A stretch of DNA of 64,000 bases, taken from NCBI RefSeq assembly GCF_009870125.1, contig NC_046683.1:18423001-18487000 (forward strand). Reading direction: 5' to 3'. Shown one piece after another: positions 12,126-23,570 of the stretch; within the stretch, counting starts at the first letter, position 1, and each line of letters begins with the position of its first letter. The DNA is from Drosophila pseudoobscura. Lineage: Eukaryota > Arthropoda > Insecta > Diptera > Drosophilidae. The position numbers and the translations under genes were made by a program. The notes beneath the pieces are model-generated. The model saw only the letters and a list, made by a program, of their open reading frames with translations. It was not told where the DNA came from and made no database searches.

Positions 12126-15100
12126 ACGGTTTTTGTGGTTCAACTCCTCATGGAGGATTTTTCGATGGATTTTTCATACATATGTATGATAATCTCTAGC
12201 TGAATTAAGTTTTCTGTCTTAAATCTTTATCGTGATCCTTCTGTCCGTTGCTCGATTAGTATGAAAACAAGACTCTCAGTTTGTGTTTTAAATATGGCTG
12301 ACGCTTGCAAAAGATTTTGGCAGGAACCACCAAGTACATAGTCGCGTTATGTGACAAGCTTTCAAGGTCTAATATTTTGTTTAATGGTTATAACTACCTA
12401 CTGATTTAAGCAAAACATATAATATTATAATAAGCTTTCTGATTTAAGCCAACGAAATTGTAAGCCAATAGTCATCGTACTGTCTGCTGTAGGGAAGATC
12501 GTTCCGCAAGGGCATTTCAGGCCAGGACATTTGGCATGTCCAAGCTGGACTTGCTTACGTTTTTTATGTAAATTTCATGCACAACTGTCTGCACTTGCTC
12601 TGCATCGCCATCCCCGACTTCATTCTCTATTTTCCACGAACTCTCTTCTCCACAAACCCGAAATTCCAGTGAGTGGGAGTGTCTGTGTGTGGGTGATTTC
12701 CGACAATTTGCATGGATGCTTGGTCGGTTCCGTTTCCTCCTATTTTACATATGTACATTTCTTGCATTTATGTATTTCTTCCGCCGGACCTTCAATCACT
12801 CCAACCGCAAACCCGCATGATACGTCCCCCCAGACTGCTTCCGCATTTGATATTCGATATTCCAAATTGGGAATTCCATGCAAAAGCCGTCAGCTGAACT
12901 TCTGCTGCTAATTGCAACAAAATATGCAATCGAACGGAAATTATAGAGATGCCCAAAATAATACACTCGCACTCACACACACACCAACACGCTTGCCCCA
13001 TGAAAAGGCGACACACACAAACGTAATGGGGGATACACAAAGAAAACCAAATATTACGAAGGGCCCAACACTTTCCCAAATAATTCGACTGCCGAAATAA
13101 TAGAAATGGAAGCTAATAAGACCTAGAAGGGATATTATCAGGCGTCAAAGCTTCACAAATGAAAGCCGATGAAACGAATATGAAACTGAAATATTTTAAA
13201 GACCCACAAGTAATTATTTTTCAACCGAAAATAATATTTAACGTATAATGATCCAATATTGGGATCTGCTGTAGCGATACTTCCTGGACCTCTCCTGCTC
13301 TTCTTCCATTTCTTAAATGTAAAGTTCTTTGCTCGTTTAATTGCTGAAAAATGTTAATGGGGAAAATAAGGAGAAGTGCGTTTACGACGCCACTGATGCA
13401 GAATTCTGCATGTTCGGTTTACGATTGTTCAGGAATGTTCCTATATACATACAAACATATGTACATATGTATGTATATGCGCATATACTGTGCATGCATT
13501 CTCCAGCTGCTCAGTACGTCAGTGAAATATTTGCATCGGAGTTTTTCAAAGTCCGAACACTAAATACACTATGTGATAGCTTTCATAGGAACTTATTCAA
13601 CTATCGATTTTTGAGTACGTAATCCAGTCTTAAAGAAATTTTATTTAGTACTGGTGCAAAAATTCTAGTTGGTTCAGGGCTTCGGGTCAACGGAAGTCAA
13701 AAATAACTTTTTATCCAACTCAAAAGGAGCGTTTAGATTTTTAGATGATGATCGCTAAGTACTCGGCCATATGCATAGCACTACATTCCGTTCAGGTGCC
13801 AATGAAGATTCCAAAACTGCAGCAGGCTGCAGAAACAATAGCAATAACAATAAAGACTAAGCCCACAGCTGTGCATTCCTCATAGTCACACTCGGACAGA
13901 TCTATATACGAATGTACATGTATGTACAAAGTACATACATAAGTACTCTTTCATATAGTTTGAAGTGAGTGCATATAAATAGACTCCACACCCATGAAGT
14001 GGAGTAAATGTACAATAGATAGGGATGATTGAGTGAACGACTCACGTCTTTGCGATGCAATGTGATCGGTTGAATGCATATCGATAGCCATAACCATATG
14101 TTGAATATGCTACTTACCGTTTAATAATGAAAGGAGTTTGCTCTTGAGTGCATTTATAGCTACTTAAGAAATTATAAATCTAATTAAGCAGCAATTTATC
14201 CATTGAATTGTGACCTTTGGTTACATCTTCAGATGCTGAAAATTATGGAAAAAATCACAGAATCGACTTTTTCTATTCGTCTGGGATTTGACTTTGTATT
14301 TATTAGGTAATCGGCTATTAGCTCATACATTGAAAAAGATAAATTAATAAGTAGTATCACGAATAAACCGTCAGTCACGCTCCCATCCATAGCGCGTGTC
14401 TCGAGACTCTTTCTGGCATCGATGGGCACATGGCGCGCAAGGAGTTTGCCGACAATGCCGACACTAACCATAAACAAAACGTTTTAGTTGCAACATCTAT
14501 CCGCCGAGCAGCAGCCCCATACAATCTCAAACGACTCTCCCGCCCCTCCCTCTCCATTCCGCAGACCCATAAAACTCTGATAGATGGACGAGACGAGTGT
14601 CTAGTGGCTCGGTACAGGGGCATAAGCCCAAAAGTTGCACTATTTACATTTTCGTTGAGATGTGAATAAATTCTCAGGGGCTAGATGAAATTCACACTTG
14701 CATATCGTGTGTGTGTGTACTCATATAAATATATGCTGCATTCATACGCACAAATAAGTATATCTTTACACACACATATGTACGTATCAGCAGACGATAG
14801 TCCAAGTCCTACGATAACGTCCCACGCATTCCCATAGGACCCCATTAATCTCAAGTTTGTTTCCATCACCGTCTCCACCCCCAACTACTAAAACTCTCCC
14901 TCGAACTCACGCACGCACTAAAACACTCGGATATAAATAGACTGGCAAGCCGTGTTGATCCAATGTTTGCGCTAATTTATGGTAGACAATCATAAAACAT
15001 CTTAATGGCCACCGAGCACTTGCTCAATCCCAACGGAATGGCATCGAACAGATCCGAACGAAATGATGCAACCGATGATGATCTGGAGAATGGGAATTTA

Positions 15101-18100
15101 TTTATCTTGACATTTATTTGGTGATAATTAACGAGGCGAAAGCTTTGCAATTCGGAAGGCAAATTTCCAATTGTGCTTCCAGTTCTAAAAAAAAGTTGGG
15201 TTAGGTCAAAGCGGTAGCGGGGGATAAACGGTCCTCTCCCCAGGTCACTTGGACCTATGGAAGGAACTTCCAGCTTTCTCATCAAAAATATGTTCACGCC
15301 TTGAAGTACATATATATGTACATATGTTCGACATTAGCTACTGCCTCCGATTTCGTCAGTTATTCAGATATACTTGCGTTTGTACTGGTTGCATCTGCAA
15401 AGATCTCTACACCTCAAGAATCATGTGTAATATCGAACCACAGTGGAGCAAACCGAGAAATCGAATAGCTGGTCCTGGAAAAGAGACGACTGCAAACGAA
15501 GTGAAAGTCCAATAATATCGGTGCAGAGTATGAAAAAATTCGAACAAGACTGAAACGCCTGCCATTTTAATGCAATCCATGGAATTTTCTCCGCGCGAAA
15601 AAAAGTATTCTTAAGATTCATATTTTTATACCCGGTAGATCCGCAGTATTAAAGCTACAAGAAAACCGAAATGCCAGTATAATATAGATTTATATTATTA
15701 TTACTATATGAGTGTAAATATTAATCATATTAGATGCTGTTTTCCATTTCCTAGAGTTTTGTGTTCATTGTTTCTAATTCCAAGTTAAACAGGAACATGT
15801 TCCATATGCATCAACATTGAGAGTGGTCGTTAGGCGCCATTGATGCATGATGTAAGTGCAGTGCAGGTGGTCCTTTCAAAAGAAAGAAATGATTTCCAGG
15901 ATGGGGCCAAGTGAATGGCAAGCCAATGCCTGAATGAGTGACAGTCTTAATTACAGAGAGATTAGCATGGCCATGGACCTTCATAAGGGGACTGGGACTG
16001 GGACTGGGAATGGAGCTGGAACTGGTAGTACGACGGCGATGGCGAATGGCCCAGGAACGAGGATGCAGAAAGCGTTGCATGTATTCAATGTCACGTTCCA
16101 GTGGAGGCCCACGACTTTGGTGATGAAAGTGCTTCTGCCAGGTGAATGCTATGGCGAATGGCAGGCTCTCCAGATGCTGCTGCTTCTCCTGTTCCTGCTC
16201 CTGCTGCTCCTCTTCCTGTTCCGCTTCAACTTGATTTCTTTTCTTCTTGTTTTTATTTTTTTTCCGTTCCCTTGTTACATTTGATTGTCGCAAACGAAGT
16301 GGAAACGCAAATGTTGCACAAACGCACACGCATGCCGTGTCGGGAAGGCAGGGTGTTGGGGTAGAGGTAGAGGTGGAAGTAGAGTTGGAGGTGGGGTTGG
16401 GAAGAGGGGTAACGGAAATGCACACTAATTACTCCTTGGAAGAGGGAATGATGGAGACAAAGGAACAGAAGGAGCAAAACCCTTTTTGCTTTTACGCTCC
16501 TCTGCCCTGACCATTTCACAATTTGTTATACTCTTTCAGATTGGCCAAGCTGTGACTTTTATTGAGAAAACTGGTCGCTTATTATCAAGGGCATTTCTTT
16601 TTATTGCCTGGTTTTGAAATTTAACCAAAGTCAAACTCAAACCACATCTATCAAATCGTGTTAGCTGTCATATGATCCAATCCATTTAAAATACTCTACT
16701 CAAAAGCTGTTGAGAATCATAATTACACCACTCTCAACAAGCTGTCGTATAATGAATTTGATATGGTCAAGCTGAGATTAATCGATGAATTAATCTGATG
16801 AATAGACTGGCCCGTACGAGTGCGGACATACCCAGTGAGGGTATTAAGGTACTATGAGGTTATTATTAAGGTATTATTAAGGGTACTTAAAGCTTCGGTA
16901 CCCGGAGCTAGCTTTCCATGCTTGTAGTGGCTTCGCTTTGCTTCTGCTTTTGCTGCAGGCTTTTCTTTCATTCTTTCTGGCTCTCATTCAAAAGCCCCAT
17001 TCCCATGGCCGCCCATTCCCCCGTATGATAATTGAAATGGTGAGCTGAGCCGCCAATGGGGCTGGAGCGGGGCACGGAATACAGCCGTGGGCCGGGTCGG
17101 GACGGAGCCAAGTCAAACACAATAACCATGCACCAGAGAAAACGGAAAACCAAAAAAAAAAAAAGAAAATTTAATAACTCGGCACGCTGCGCAATGATAA
17201 CACAAAAGGGCCAATTCAAATTTCGATTTCGAATTCAAATTCGAATTTGCATTTCACCCACATAAAGTGTAGCGGTGCCCTAAGCGACTGTTATAGATTT
17301 CGTTTAAGGATCGGATCAGCGCGGAGAAGTACAAAATATGATTTTTGTGAGCTTTACTTCATTTTGAAATTCTTAAAAGCTCCACCATATGTAATATGTC
17401 ATCATATGTGGCAGAATATCTGTTCGCATAGTTTTTATGAAAAGCTCGGCATTGACACTTGACAGATAGAAAGCTGTCAAGCGTGAGAGGAAAAGAGTGG
17501 AATCGAAATCCAAAGGCATCTGCTTGGTGTCCGGCCCTTAGGTATAATTATTTATAATGAACGCTGAACGAGTCTTGTTTGATTCGGTACCGATTGTATT
17601 TTTGTCATTCGTCTAGTGTTCGGGCCAGCCGCTGAAGAATAACCGTAACTTTAACATTATTATTGTATGAGCAAAGAGAGCCGCCTACATATGTTGTAAA
17701 GCGTTGACTTTCTGCAGAGCTGCTGGGCTCTCCCGCTAAAGGGGCTCTCTGCCGCCGCCACTTCGGCAACTACTTTGATCTGCTGCCGCCACTTCGGCAG
17801 TCACTTTGATCTAACGCCGTCGTCTATAGTTTAGTTCTATGCTAACCCCTCTGAGCATTGGTTGCATATCGATCTCGCATAAAGTTCATCTGGCAATAGC
17901 AAGCAATCGGCTTCCGCTAAGCCACCAAGATTAAATACGAGTTATATAGTTTAACCCAAAATCTCTTTTTATTTTGAAATACATAGGTGCCAAAAAGGCT
18001 TGGCATCTCAAACTCAAATTCAAACTCATTGCCCACCAAAATGCAAATAGAGGTTCTCACACAATTAGGGGAAAGACAGGGGTAAATTTGTCCGTAAGTT

Positions 18101-18265
18101 TGTATCGACCATTCCAAGAATGGTCCTCGGAACTGCAACTGCGAACGGACGCGTCCTTATTCACTCCGAATCAAATTGTTATTAACAAGCGCATAATTGT
18201 CTAAAAAAATGGAAGTTCGTATGACATCCCCAAATTGAAGACGAAAAAAATTAACTTATTAAAGT
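12126..18265. other. Non-coding DNA
   Basis: No protein-coding gene is supported. The longest ORF (minus strand, about 15.8-16.4 kb) is a shadow of simple repeats and encodes Ser/Thr/Pro and Glu/Gln runs. Structures seen: GGGACT repeats at 15989-16010, a string of repeated GGTATTA/GGTACT motifs at about 16840-16885, AATTCAAATTCGAATT-type near-palindromes at 17210-17250, and a two-copy 32-bp repeat at 17748-17813. The segment around 17.5-17.9 kb has an LTR-like look but no boundary could be fixed. Confidence 0.5.
17748..17813. repeat. Two-copy about 32-bp tandem repeat
   Basis: Two near-identical units reading CTGCCGCCACTTCGGCA followed by CTACTTTGATCT or GTCACTTTGATCT. Each unit contains a small potential hairpin (TGCCG with CGGCA). 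Confidence 0.75.
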
Positions 18266-18269
18266 GAAA

Positions 18270-19385
18270 ACGAGGGGGAACGTTGTGAGTTGCTGCGGAC
18301 ACCGCAACTCTACGGTTATACCCGATACTAAGTCAGTATGGCTCTCCTCCGGCAGACGCCGCTAATATTTAACGACACGACAAAGAGTGCGTGCGAGAGA
18401 GACAGAAAATCAGTCTGAGCGTGACGTCGGGCGCTGCGTAGCCACTGCAAATTGATTTGTTCCTTTTGGCTATAAAAATGAAATGATCTGATCCAGATTC
18501 AGCAATCTAATAGATATGGTCATTATCTATGATTCTGCGTTTTTAGTTTTCTCAAATCTGCAATATTGTGGATGCAACAGATTTTCGTCCTTTGTGGGGG
18601 CGGATGGGGGTGGGGCGAAATTCTGAGATATACGTTTTATAGTGACATCTTAAAGGAGTGTGTGTACCAAATTTGGTTACTCTAGCCTTAATAGTCTCTG
18701 AGATTTGTGGTTGCCTCAGATTTTCGTCCTTTGCGGGGGCGGAAGGGGGTGTGGCGAAATTTGGACATGAAACGGTCAAGGTCCGATATCACAGGAGTGT
18801 GGATACCAAATTTGGTTGCTCTAGCTCTTATGGGTTCTCAGATCCTTGAACTCATATTTTGCAATTGGCAAAACCGACAATGAAACCTGTGTGTTAGAGT
18901 GAGACAGAGCGAGAAAGAGTGAAATTGTTTTCGTGATTCTGGCTGTAATAATTATACGATCTGGTTAAGATTTTGCACTCTAGAAGATATAGTCATCTTC
19001 TACGATTCTGCGTTTTTAGTTTTCTCGTATCTTTAAAATTGTGGATGCCACAGATTTTCGCCCTTTGTGGGGGCGGAAGTGGGCGGGGCAAAGTTTTGAA
19101 ATATTTTTGGAGCAGTGACATATCACAGTCTGGATCCAAAACATCGTTGCTCTAGCTCTTATAGTCTTTGAGCATTAGGCGCTGAAGGAGACGGACAGAC
19201 GGACAGACGGACGGACGGACAGACGGACAGACAGACATGGCTCAATCGACTCGGCTATTGATGCTGATCAAGAATATATATACTTTATAGGGTCGGAAAC
19301 GATTCCTTCTGGACGTTACACACATCCACTTTCACCACAAATCTAATATACCCCAATACTCATTTTGAGTATCGGGTATAAAAAG
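18270..19385. mobile_element. Long non-autonomous Helitron-like copy
   Basis: An approximately 1.1-kb non-coding repeat. It begins GGGGGAACGTTGTGAG and ends with the mirror phrases GATACTCAAAATGAG-type and GGGTATA. Inside, three related sub-blocks each pair CAGATTTTCGTCCTTTG with GGGGGCGGA and a TACCAAATTTGGTT-type phrase. GA-rich motifs occur at 18385-18405 and 18902-18926, and an ACGGACAG array lies at 19190-19240. The same family recurs at 11.87, 61.79 and 63.37 kb. It resembles the abundant obscura-group Helitron/DINE relatives (ISY/HelitronN-type), an identification made from memory of the sequence style. There is no ORF. Confidence 0.75.
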
Positions 19386-20235
19386 CTTTTTACTGTGTTC
19401 CTGGATTTTATTAGTGTTTACAACTCAGATCAAGCATCGAGCATAGTCTTCGAAAAGCAGCACGCTCACATATATGTACATAGAAACATAAACACTTATA
19501 CGCGACATACCTAAACTGCACAAAAACAAAACAAATCACAAAAGAGACGTGGAAAACACACCCGCAACAACGCTGGGACAGCGAGTGAGCGCCTCTCCGA
19601 GGCCCTCTCGTCACAATAGTCACAATAGCAGTGCATGCTCAGCACTCCCATGGAGCGCTTGGATTCGATCGCTGGTGAGGTAAAATGATGGGTGTCCGAG
19701 TCATCGATTTGGAAAGGGTGTTTGATCTCCGCTCTCAGAGGGATCGGTTGGATGAGCGGGTTGTGGGGCTTGACCGGGAAGTGGCGGATCTTCGCGCACT
19801 GGGTGGGAGGGTAGGTTGGCTTCGAGGCGAGATTGGCAGTCGAACACATGACAAAGAGTGCGTGTGAGCTACGAATCCACAGCGTTCCCTTTGTGGGGGA
19901 GAAAATGTAAGAGCTCTCTTCAACGAACTCTGCTTCAATATTCAGCTGACCCCACCACCAAGAATCCGTGACGTATTCAGGGCCAGACAAACACAACACG
20001 ATCCCGTTATAATTGTTAAAATCGAAAACGTCCGCGAGAAGATCACTCTCCTCAGTAAGATTTGGATTTACCGCCGCGAGAGCAAGAGACAACTGTCTTT
20101 ACACGGCGGGGCCTCGTGCATGTACGGCCTTATGATAGAGAGGGCTTCAATGCATTGAGCGCATGGATTTGTTTATTGTTTATTGTTTTTCAAATATTGA
20201 CTTTGCGCCCCTAATAAGTTCTCACTTTATAAATG
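19386..20235. other. Unassigned stretch, possibly retroelement-derived
   Basis: A plus-strand frame at 19685-19867 reads with heptad-like leucines (for example RLDERVVGLDREVADLRAL), resembling a coiled coil, but it is only 60 codons and has no recognisable partner. A 193-aa minus-strand ORF (19511-20092) has no family resemblance. The segment lies between a Helitron and a LINE fragment and is probably old transposon debris. Confidence 0.4.
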
Positions 20236-20971
20236 AATGGTGAAATAGGTAGTTCCATAGCCGGTAGTATGATTAAAATAATTATATACCATAGAAATGG
20301 TCTCAAAGTTGTACACATAAATGCACAGTTTGTTAAAGAAAATCGATGAGTTTAGATTTATCTTTACTCAGTCAAATCTAGATGTTATATGTGTATCTGA
20401 TGTGATTTGTCTATTGTGTGTGATGGTTATGTTGTTTTTCGTTCGGATCGTATTGGACATGCATTTGGCGTTGCAATATATGTAAATACGAAATTGAAAT
20501 GTAATGTTAAGTATACACAACCTAGTGTACGTTCTATTGAATATCTCTTCTTGGAAGTCGCAAGCCAAATGAACAAGAAAATGTTATTAGGCTGTATTTA
20601 TCGACCCAATCGTACAATTATGAGCCACTTTTAAATATTATCACGGACATCTCGGTTTCATACACTGACATCATAATTGCAGGTGATCTCAATAGCAATG
20701 TCTTGACAGAGAGTCATCTATTAGATAACTTTGCCTTCCTGGGTTTGTACGCAGTTAATACAACCTTGCCTACACATTTCAGCAATACCTGTGATTCTCT
20801 TCATGACATTTTATTCACTAATGACCCTAGCAAGACTACGATATGACCAGATATAAGTACCAGCATTCTCTAAACATGACCTTATTTTCCTGACATATGA
20901 CTTGACTTTGGACCATAAAGCTAATTCCTTTACTTATAGATATTTTAAAAATCTTGACTATAATGAACTTT
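20236..20971 (+). pseudogene. LINE endonuclease-domain fragment (Jockey/CR1-like)
   Basis: In broken frames the translation carries the order of an APE-type LINE endonuclease: a start like GLKVVHINAQ, then LDVICVSD, a middle reading VAIYVNTKLKC, CIYRPNR, then IIAGDLNSNV (the GDxN catalytic motif), and DSLHDILFTND near the end. It stops abruptly at the Maverick boundary within a segment reading TYRYFKNLDYNE, the usual linker before the RT domain. At least two frameshifts and a stop are present. A RT fragment in the same orientation resumes at 42,417 beyond the nested Maverick and Gypsy sequences and may be the other half of the same LINE. Confidence 0.75.
20966..20971. repeat. 6-bp target-site duplication (left), AACTTT
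   Basis: AACTTT directly precedes the element terminus AGTAGTAAGG and is repeated directly after the right terminus ACTACT at 37,295. Six base pairs is the target duplication length known for Mavericks/Polintons. Confidence 0.85.
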
Positions 20972-21455
20972 AGTAGTAAGGATACGGGACAGCGACTTTT
21001 TACACTGAATTACCAAATTCGCAACATGTTGCAGCAACATTTGCTTAAGCATGTGCAGCTTGGCAGCATGTTGAATGTAAGTGTGCATCATATTGCTATG
21101 TTATTACGTGATCATGTTAAATAAATACTTATAAGATATTTTATTAACATTGAATTGGGAACCAATTTCTGCTATGTTATTAACTGGTCAAGTTAAATAA
21201 ATACTTATAGGATATTTTATAAACATTGAATTGGGAAAACAAATGTGTGAAGTTTCTGAAATATACATCCTATAGAAAACATAGGTTGGAAACCTGGGTA
21301 TCTAGATGTCCGTATAGAGGGTTGAATGGTAAGAGAACACAAATTAATGGAGATATATATAGGAGCACGCAAAGAATAAAATTATAATAGGAAGACATCA
21401 AAATTAATTAATGCTACTTAGAGTAAATATACGTCTGTCCCGTATCCTTACTACT
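20972..21455. repeat. TIR segment A with its own inverted ends
   Basis: This 484-bp block begins AGTAGTAAGGATACGGGACA and ends with the inverse GTCCCGTATCCTTACTACT, so it looks like a small element inside the TIR. It contains two tandem units of about 67 bp at 21,094-21,160 and 21,170-21,236 (TGCTATGTTATTA through TGAATTGGGA). It has no ORF. Confidence 0.85.
21094..21236. repeat. 76-bp-period direct duplication inside the TIR
   Basis: Two copies with period 76 bp, each running from TGCTATGTTATTA to TTGAATTGGGA, differing at several positions. Both are also present, inverted, in the right TIR. Confidence 0.85.
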
Positions 21456-21789
21456 TGGTGGCGCCACCTATCGGCGATAATGTGAACTAACTTCGATCTT
21501 AATCCTGTTTCTCAACCATGTAAAATCCTCTCAAATCGATCCTTCGCTCATTTATATTCTCTCTCCTCCCACTTACTGTCAATGAACCTGTTTTTACGAT
21601 TGGTCCCGTGTTGCGATTCAAACAACCCTCAAACAGGTAGGTCATCCCTTTGCAATGAATCTAATGTGATAGTTTAGAGGTATTTTTTAAGTGTTTCCTG
21701 AAAAACGGTTTCGATGCCCTTGAACCTTTCTACTTTCTCTATAATTTATATTCCTCCTTTGTGTACCTACCACTGTCCCATAGCAAAGT

Positions 21790-21807
21790 GCCTATATAAT
21801 AACTACT
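21790..21807 (+). promoter_or_regulatory. TATA box of the left TIR gene
   Basis: CTATATAATAA lies about 50-60 bp upstream of the ATG of the 117-aa gene, a good core-promoter position. The same box is in the right TIR (minus strand) and in the extra block at the right end, where it points outward. Confidence 0.6.
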
Positions 21808-21851
21808 CACAGCTAACAGCTAGGACATAAACTAGTAATCTTTCAACAACG

Positions 21852-22205
21852 ATGGATGACCTTGAAATCATTTTTATCGATTCCCAACCGGAATCAACCA
21901 TAAATCTGGACTCTCAGCCGAGCTCCGTAGACCTGTCCTTGATTTTTGGGATTAAGACTCAAACCTATCTCGAGAGCAACTTGACCTGGTTAAGTGACAT
22001 TAAATGGGATGATGACGACGATGACCCAAGGAATGCAACGTCTAATAATGATAATCCAGCATACATTTTCCCGGATGATGACAACATTTTCGATTTAGTA
22101 GATAATCAGGATGATGATAAAAGATCTCAACTCCAGGAACTACTTCGGGACGAAGATGATGATGACTTAATTGCTGCGGTAAAATTAGCTGAGGCGAAAT
22201 TTTAA
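21852..22205 (+). CDS. Acidic 117-aa Maverick TIR protein, copy 1
   Basis: I do not recognise the family. The 117-aa product is strongly acidic, with runs such as WDDDDDD and RDEDDDD, an N-terminal segment MDDLEIIFIDSQ, and a C-terminal helix rich in Ala and Leu (DLIAAVKLAEAKF). There is no signal peptide, membrane segment or metal-binding motif. An acidic, partly disordered protein could be a transcriptional activator or a partner of basic core proteins, but that is inference. The gene lies wholly inside the left TIR behind its own TATA box and is duplicated exactly in the right TIR, so both copies are kept identical by whatever homogenises the TIRs. The start is the only ATG upstream of the conserved reading. 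Confidence 0.75.
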   Translation: MDDLEIIFIDSQPESTINLDSQPSSVDLSLIFGIKTQTYLESNLTWLSDIKWDDDDDDPRNATSNNDNPAYIFPDDDNIFDLVDNQDDDKRSQLQELLRDEDDDDLIAAVKLAEAKF

Positions 22206-22569
22206 TAATACGAATACATATTTATATAATAAGAATATTTTATGTATTTTTCTAAAAATAATATATACATATGTACATATATAATAAATATAACACATTT
22301 AACCACTATTTATTTTAAATGTTTCTGTTTTACTTTTGATTGGTTGAATTTCACTTCCTCTTATTACAAGAGAATCATAGGATTCGTTTGAAACAGGTTT
22401 CTTCCACGTGAGGATTACACAAAAAGAATAAGTGGATTTCAGGTAGAATACTGATGCTTTTGAATGAATTTATTGAGTAATTTTCACATCATTTTATACT
22501 TAGTTGGTAAATTTATGTAAAGGTATTTATATTTAAAAACGCACAGATTATTTCATTTTTAAATAAATA

Positions 22570-22794
22570 TTATATTTTTCGCTTTAATTCCATGTTATGC
22601 TTAAATAAAATATGCATATTGAAGTCAATTCTCAACCAAAACAGTTCAGTTCCTGGACATAAGTAACATCGATAAAATGATGATTTTGATTTTGAATAAC
22701 TAAAGTTGTGGATTTTTAAGGTGTGTTTTTTCAGTTCATTGCGGGAACTAAAAGATGTTTTTAAATAACACAACTCGCAATGAAATGTCCTCAT
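22570..22794 (-). CDS. Small two-finger C2H2-like zinc-finger protein
   Basis: The 74-aa product has two finger-like units: residues 6-29 with CELC, then HTLKIH, and residues 43-66 with CYLC, then HILFKH. Each has a CxxC pair and an H-x4-H or H-x3-4-H type pair, the second with a longer loop. A small DNA- or RNA-binding regulator of the Maverick is likely. A TATA-like box (CTATATAAG read on the minus strand, around 22,838-22,846) lies about 50 bp upstream of the ATG. It is transcribed toward the left TIR and is divergent from the 106-aa gene, sharing about 400 bp of AT-rich regulatory DNA. Confidence 0.7.
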   Translation of the reverse strand: MRTFHCELCYLKTSFSSRNELKKHTLKIHNFSYSKSKSSFYRCYLCPGTELFWLRIDFNMHILFKHNMELKRKI

Positions 22795-23185
22795 TTCGAA
22801 GTGAAAGTGAACTAACCTATCTCAGCAACTTACAGTTCTTATATAGGAAGTGAACAGCATATGAACAAAAATTCTATGCATTTTGTTCTGTTTATATAAT
22901 TTTTTCATGTTGACGGTTATATAAGACCCAAAATGTAAATATAATATTTGAAACAATATATACAGCAGTGTATCCATAATTTATCCCTTATTACTCAACC
23001 ACCAATCAGACTTGAGACATCTGGCCATTACAGCTTTAAAACCATTTACTTATTATCACTCAACTACCAATCTGCTCAGATCACATTTGTATAAAATTGA
23101 ATTAATGAGAGTATAAAAGATCATGCAATCTTTTAAATAATTTAGTATAAAATCGTTAGTAGGTTGAATAGTTTCTATTACTATA
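22795..23185. promoter_or_regulatory. Divergent promoter region
   Basis: An AT-rich gap between the zinc-finger gene (minus) and the 106-aa gene (plus). It holds a minus-strand TATA box near 22,840 and a plus-strand GTATAAAAG at 23,111-23,119, plus two related 35-40-bp segments (ACTCAACCACCAATC and ACTCAACTACCAATC) at about 22,995 and 23,058 that could be binding sites. Confidence 0.5.
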
Positions 23186-23570
23186 ATGGTATGTAAGAAT
23201 ATTTAAATCTCTATGTAGAAAATGATAAGCACTTCATCAAATATATACCTAGGCTTTCCTAGAATTACTTAACGAGACAAAGCCGGCGGTTGGATACACC
23301 AAGGTTGAGGACCTATGCATAGGATTTGAGTACAAGATCAATGGATGTAAAATCAAAAAAACATCATTTGGGAATAAAGTAGTCCTTTATTTAACTGATA
23401 AGGACAACGAACCGCTTTGGATATTTTTACCTAAAAGTTATGTAACCAAATTTTCCACAAAAACACCCTTTAAGATGTTGAAGGAGCATGGAATCTCACA
23501 TCTTATATATAAAGGAAAAGAGATGAATAGATATAGCACTGCCCATTTCCAATTTATATGTAAAGAGTAA
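23186..23570 (+). CDS. Spliced 106-aa Maverick protein (first exon is ATG only)
   Basis: The CDS is join(23186..23188,23253..23570). ATG at 23,186 is followed at once by the donor GTATGTAAG. The intron of 64 nt ends ATATACCTAG, and the second exon continues in frame from GCTTTC to TAA at 23,568-23,570, whose last bases overlap an AATAAA signal. The product is basic, with a compact beta-rich look around residues 25-65 (NGCKIKKTSFGNKVVLYL, then LWIFLPKSY). An IFLP(K/R)xY motif of this kind recurs in small proteins of insect mobile elements, but I cannot name the family. A nucleic-acid-binding fold is a guess. A TATA box lies about 70 bp upstream. The exon is open for 105 codons without an internal start near its front, which is why the splice is proposed. 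Confidence 0.65.

Larger units (their letters stand above)
20972..22450 (+). repeat. Maverick left terminal inverted repeat (1,479 bp)
   Basis: Matches the reverse complement of 35,464-36,942 over its full equal length; similarity stops sharply after AGGTAGAATA. It comprises segment A (20,972-21,455), segment B (21,456-21,807, which ends in ACTACT and holds a TATA box) and segment C with the 117-aa gene. Segment A is itself bounded by inverted copies of AGTAGTAAGGATACGGGAC. Confidence 0.95.

Noticed and set aside
15811..16425. 204-aa minus-strand ORF
   Set aside because: Composed of Ser/Thr/Pro and Glu/Gln/Lys runs from simple repeats; no domain, no matching plus-strand context.
19511..20092. 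193-aa minus-strand ORF
   Set aside because: No family resemblance, and part of the same DNA reads as a possible coiled coil on the other strand; left unassigned.
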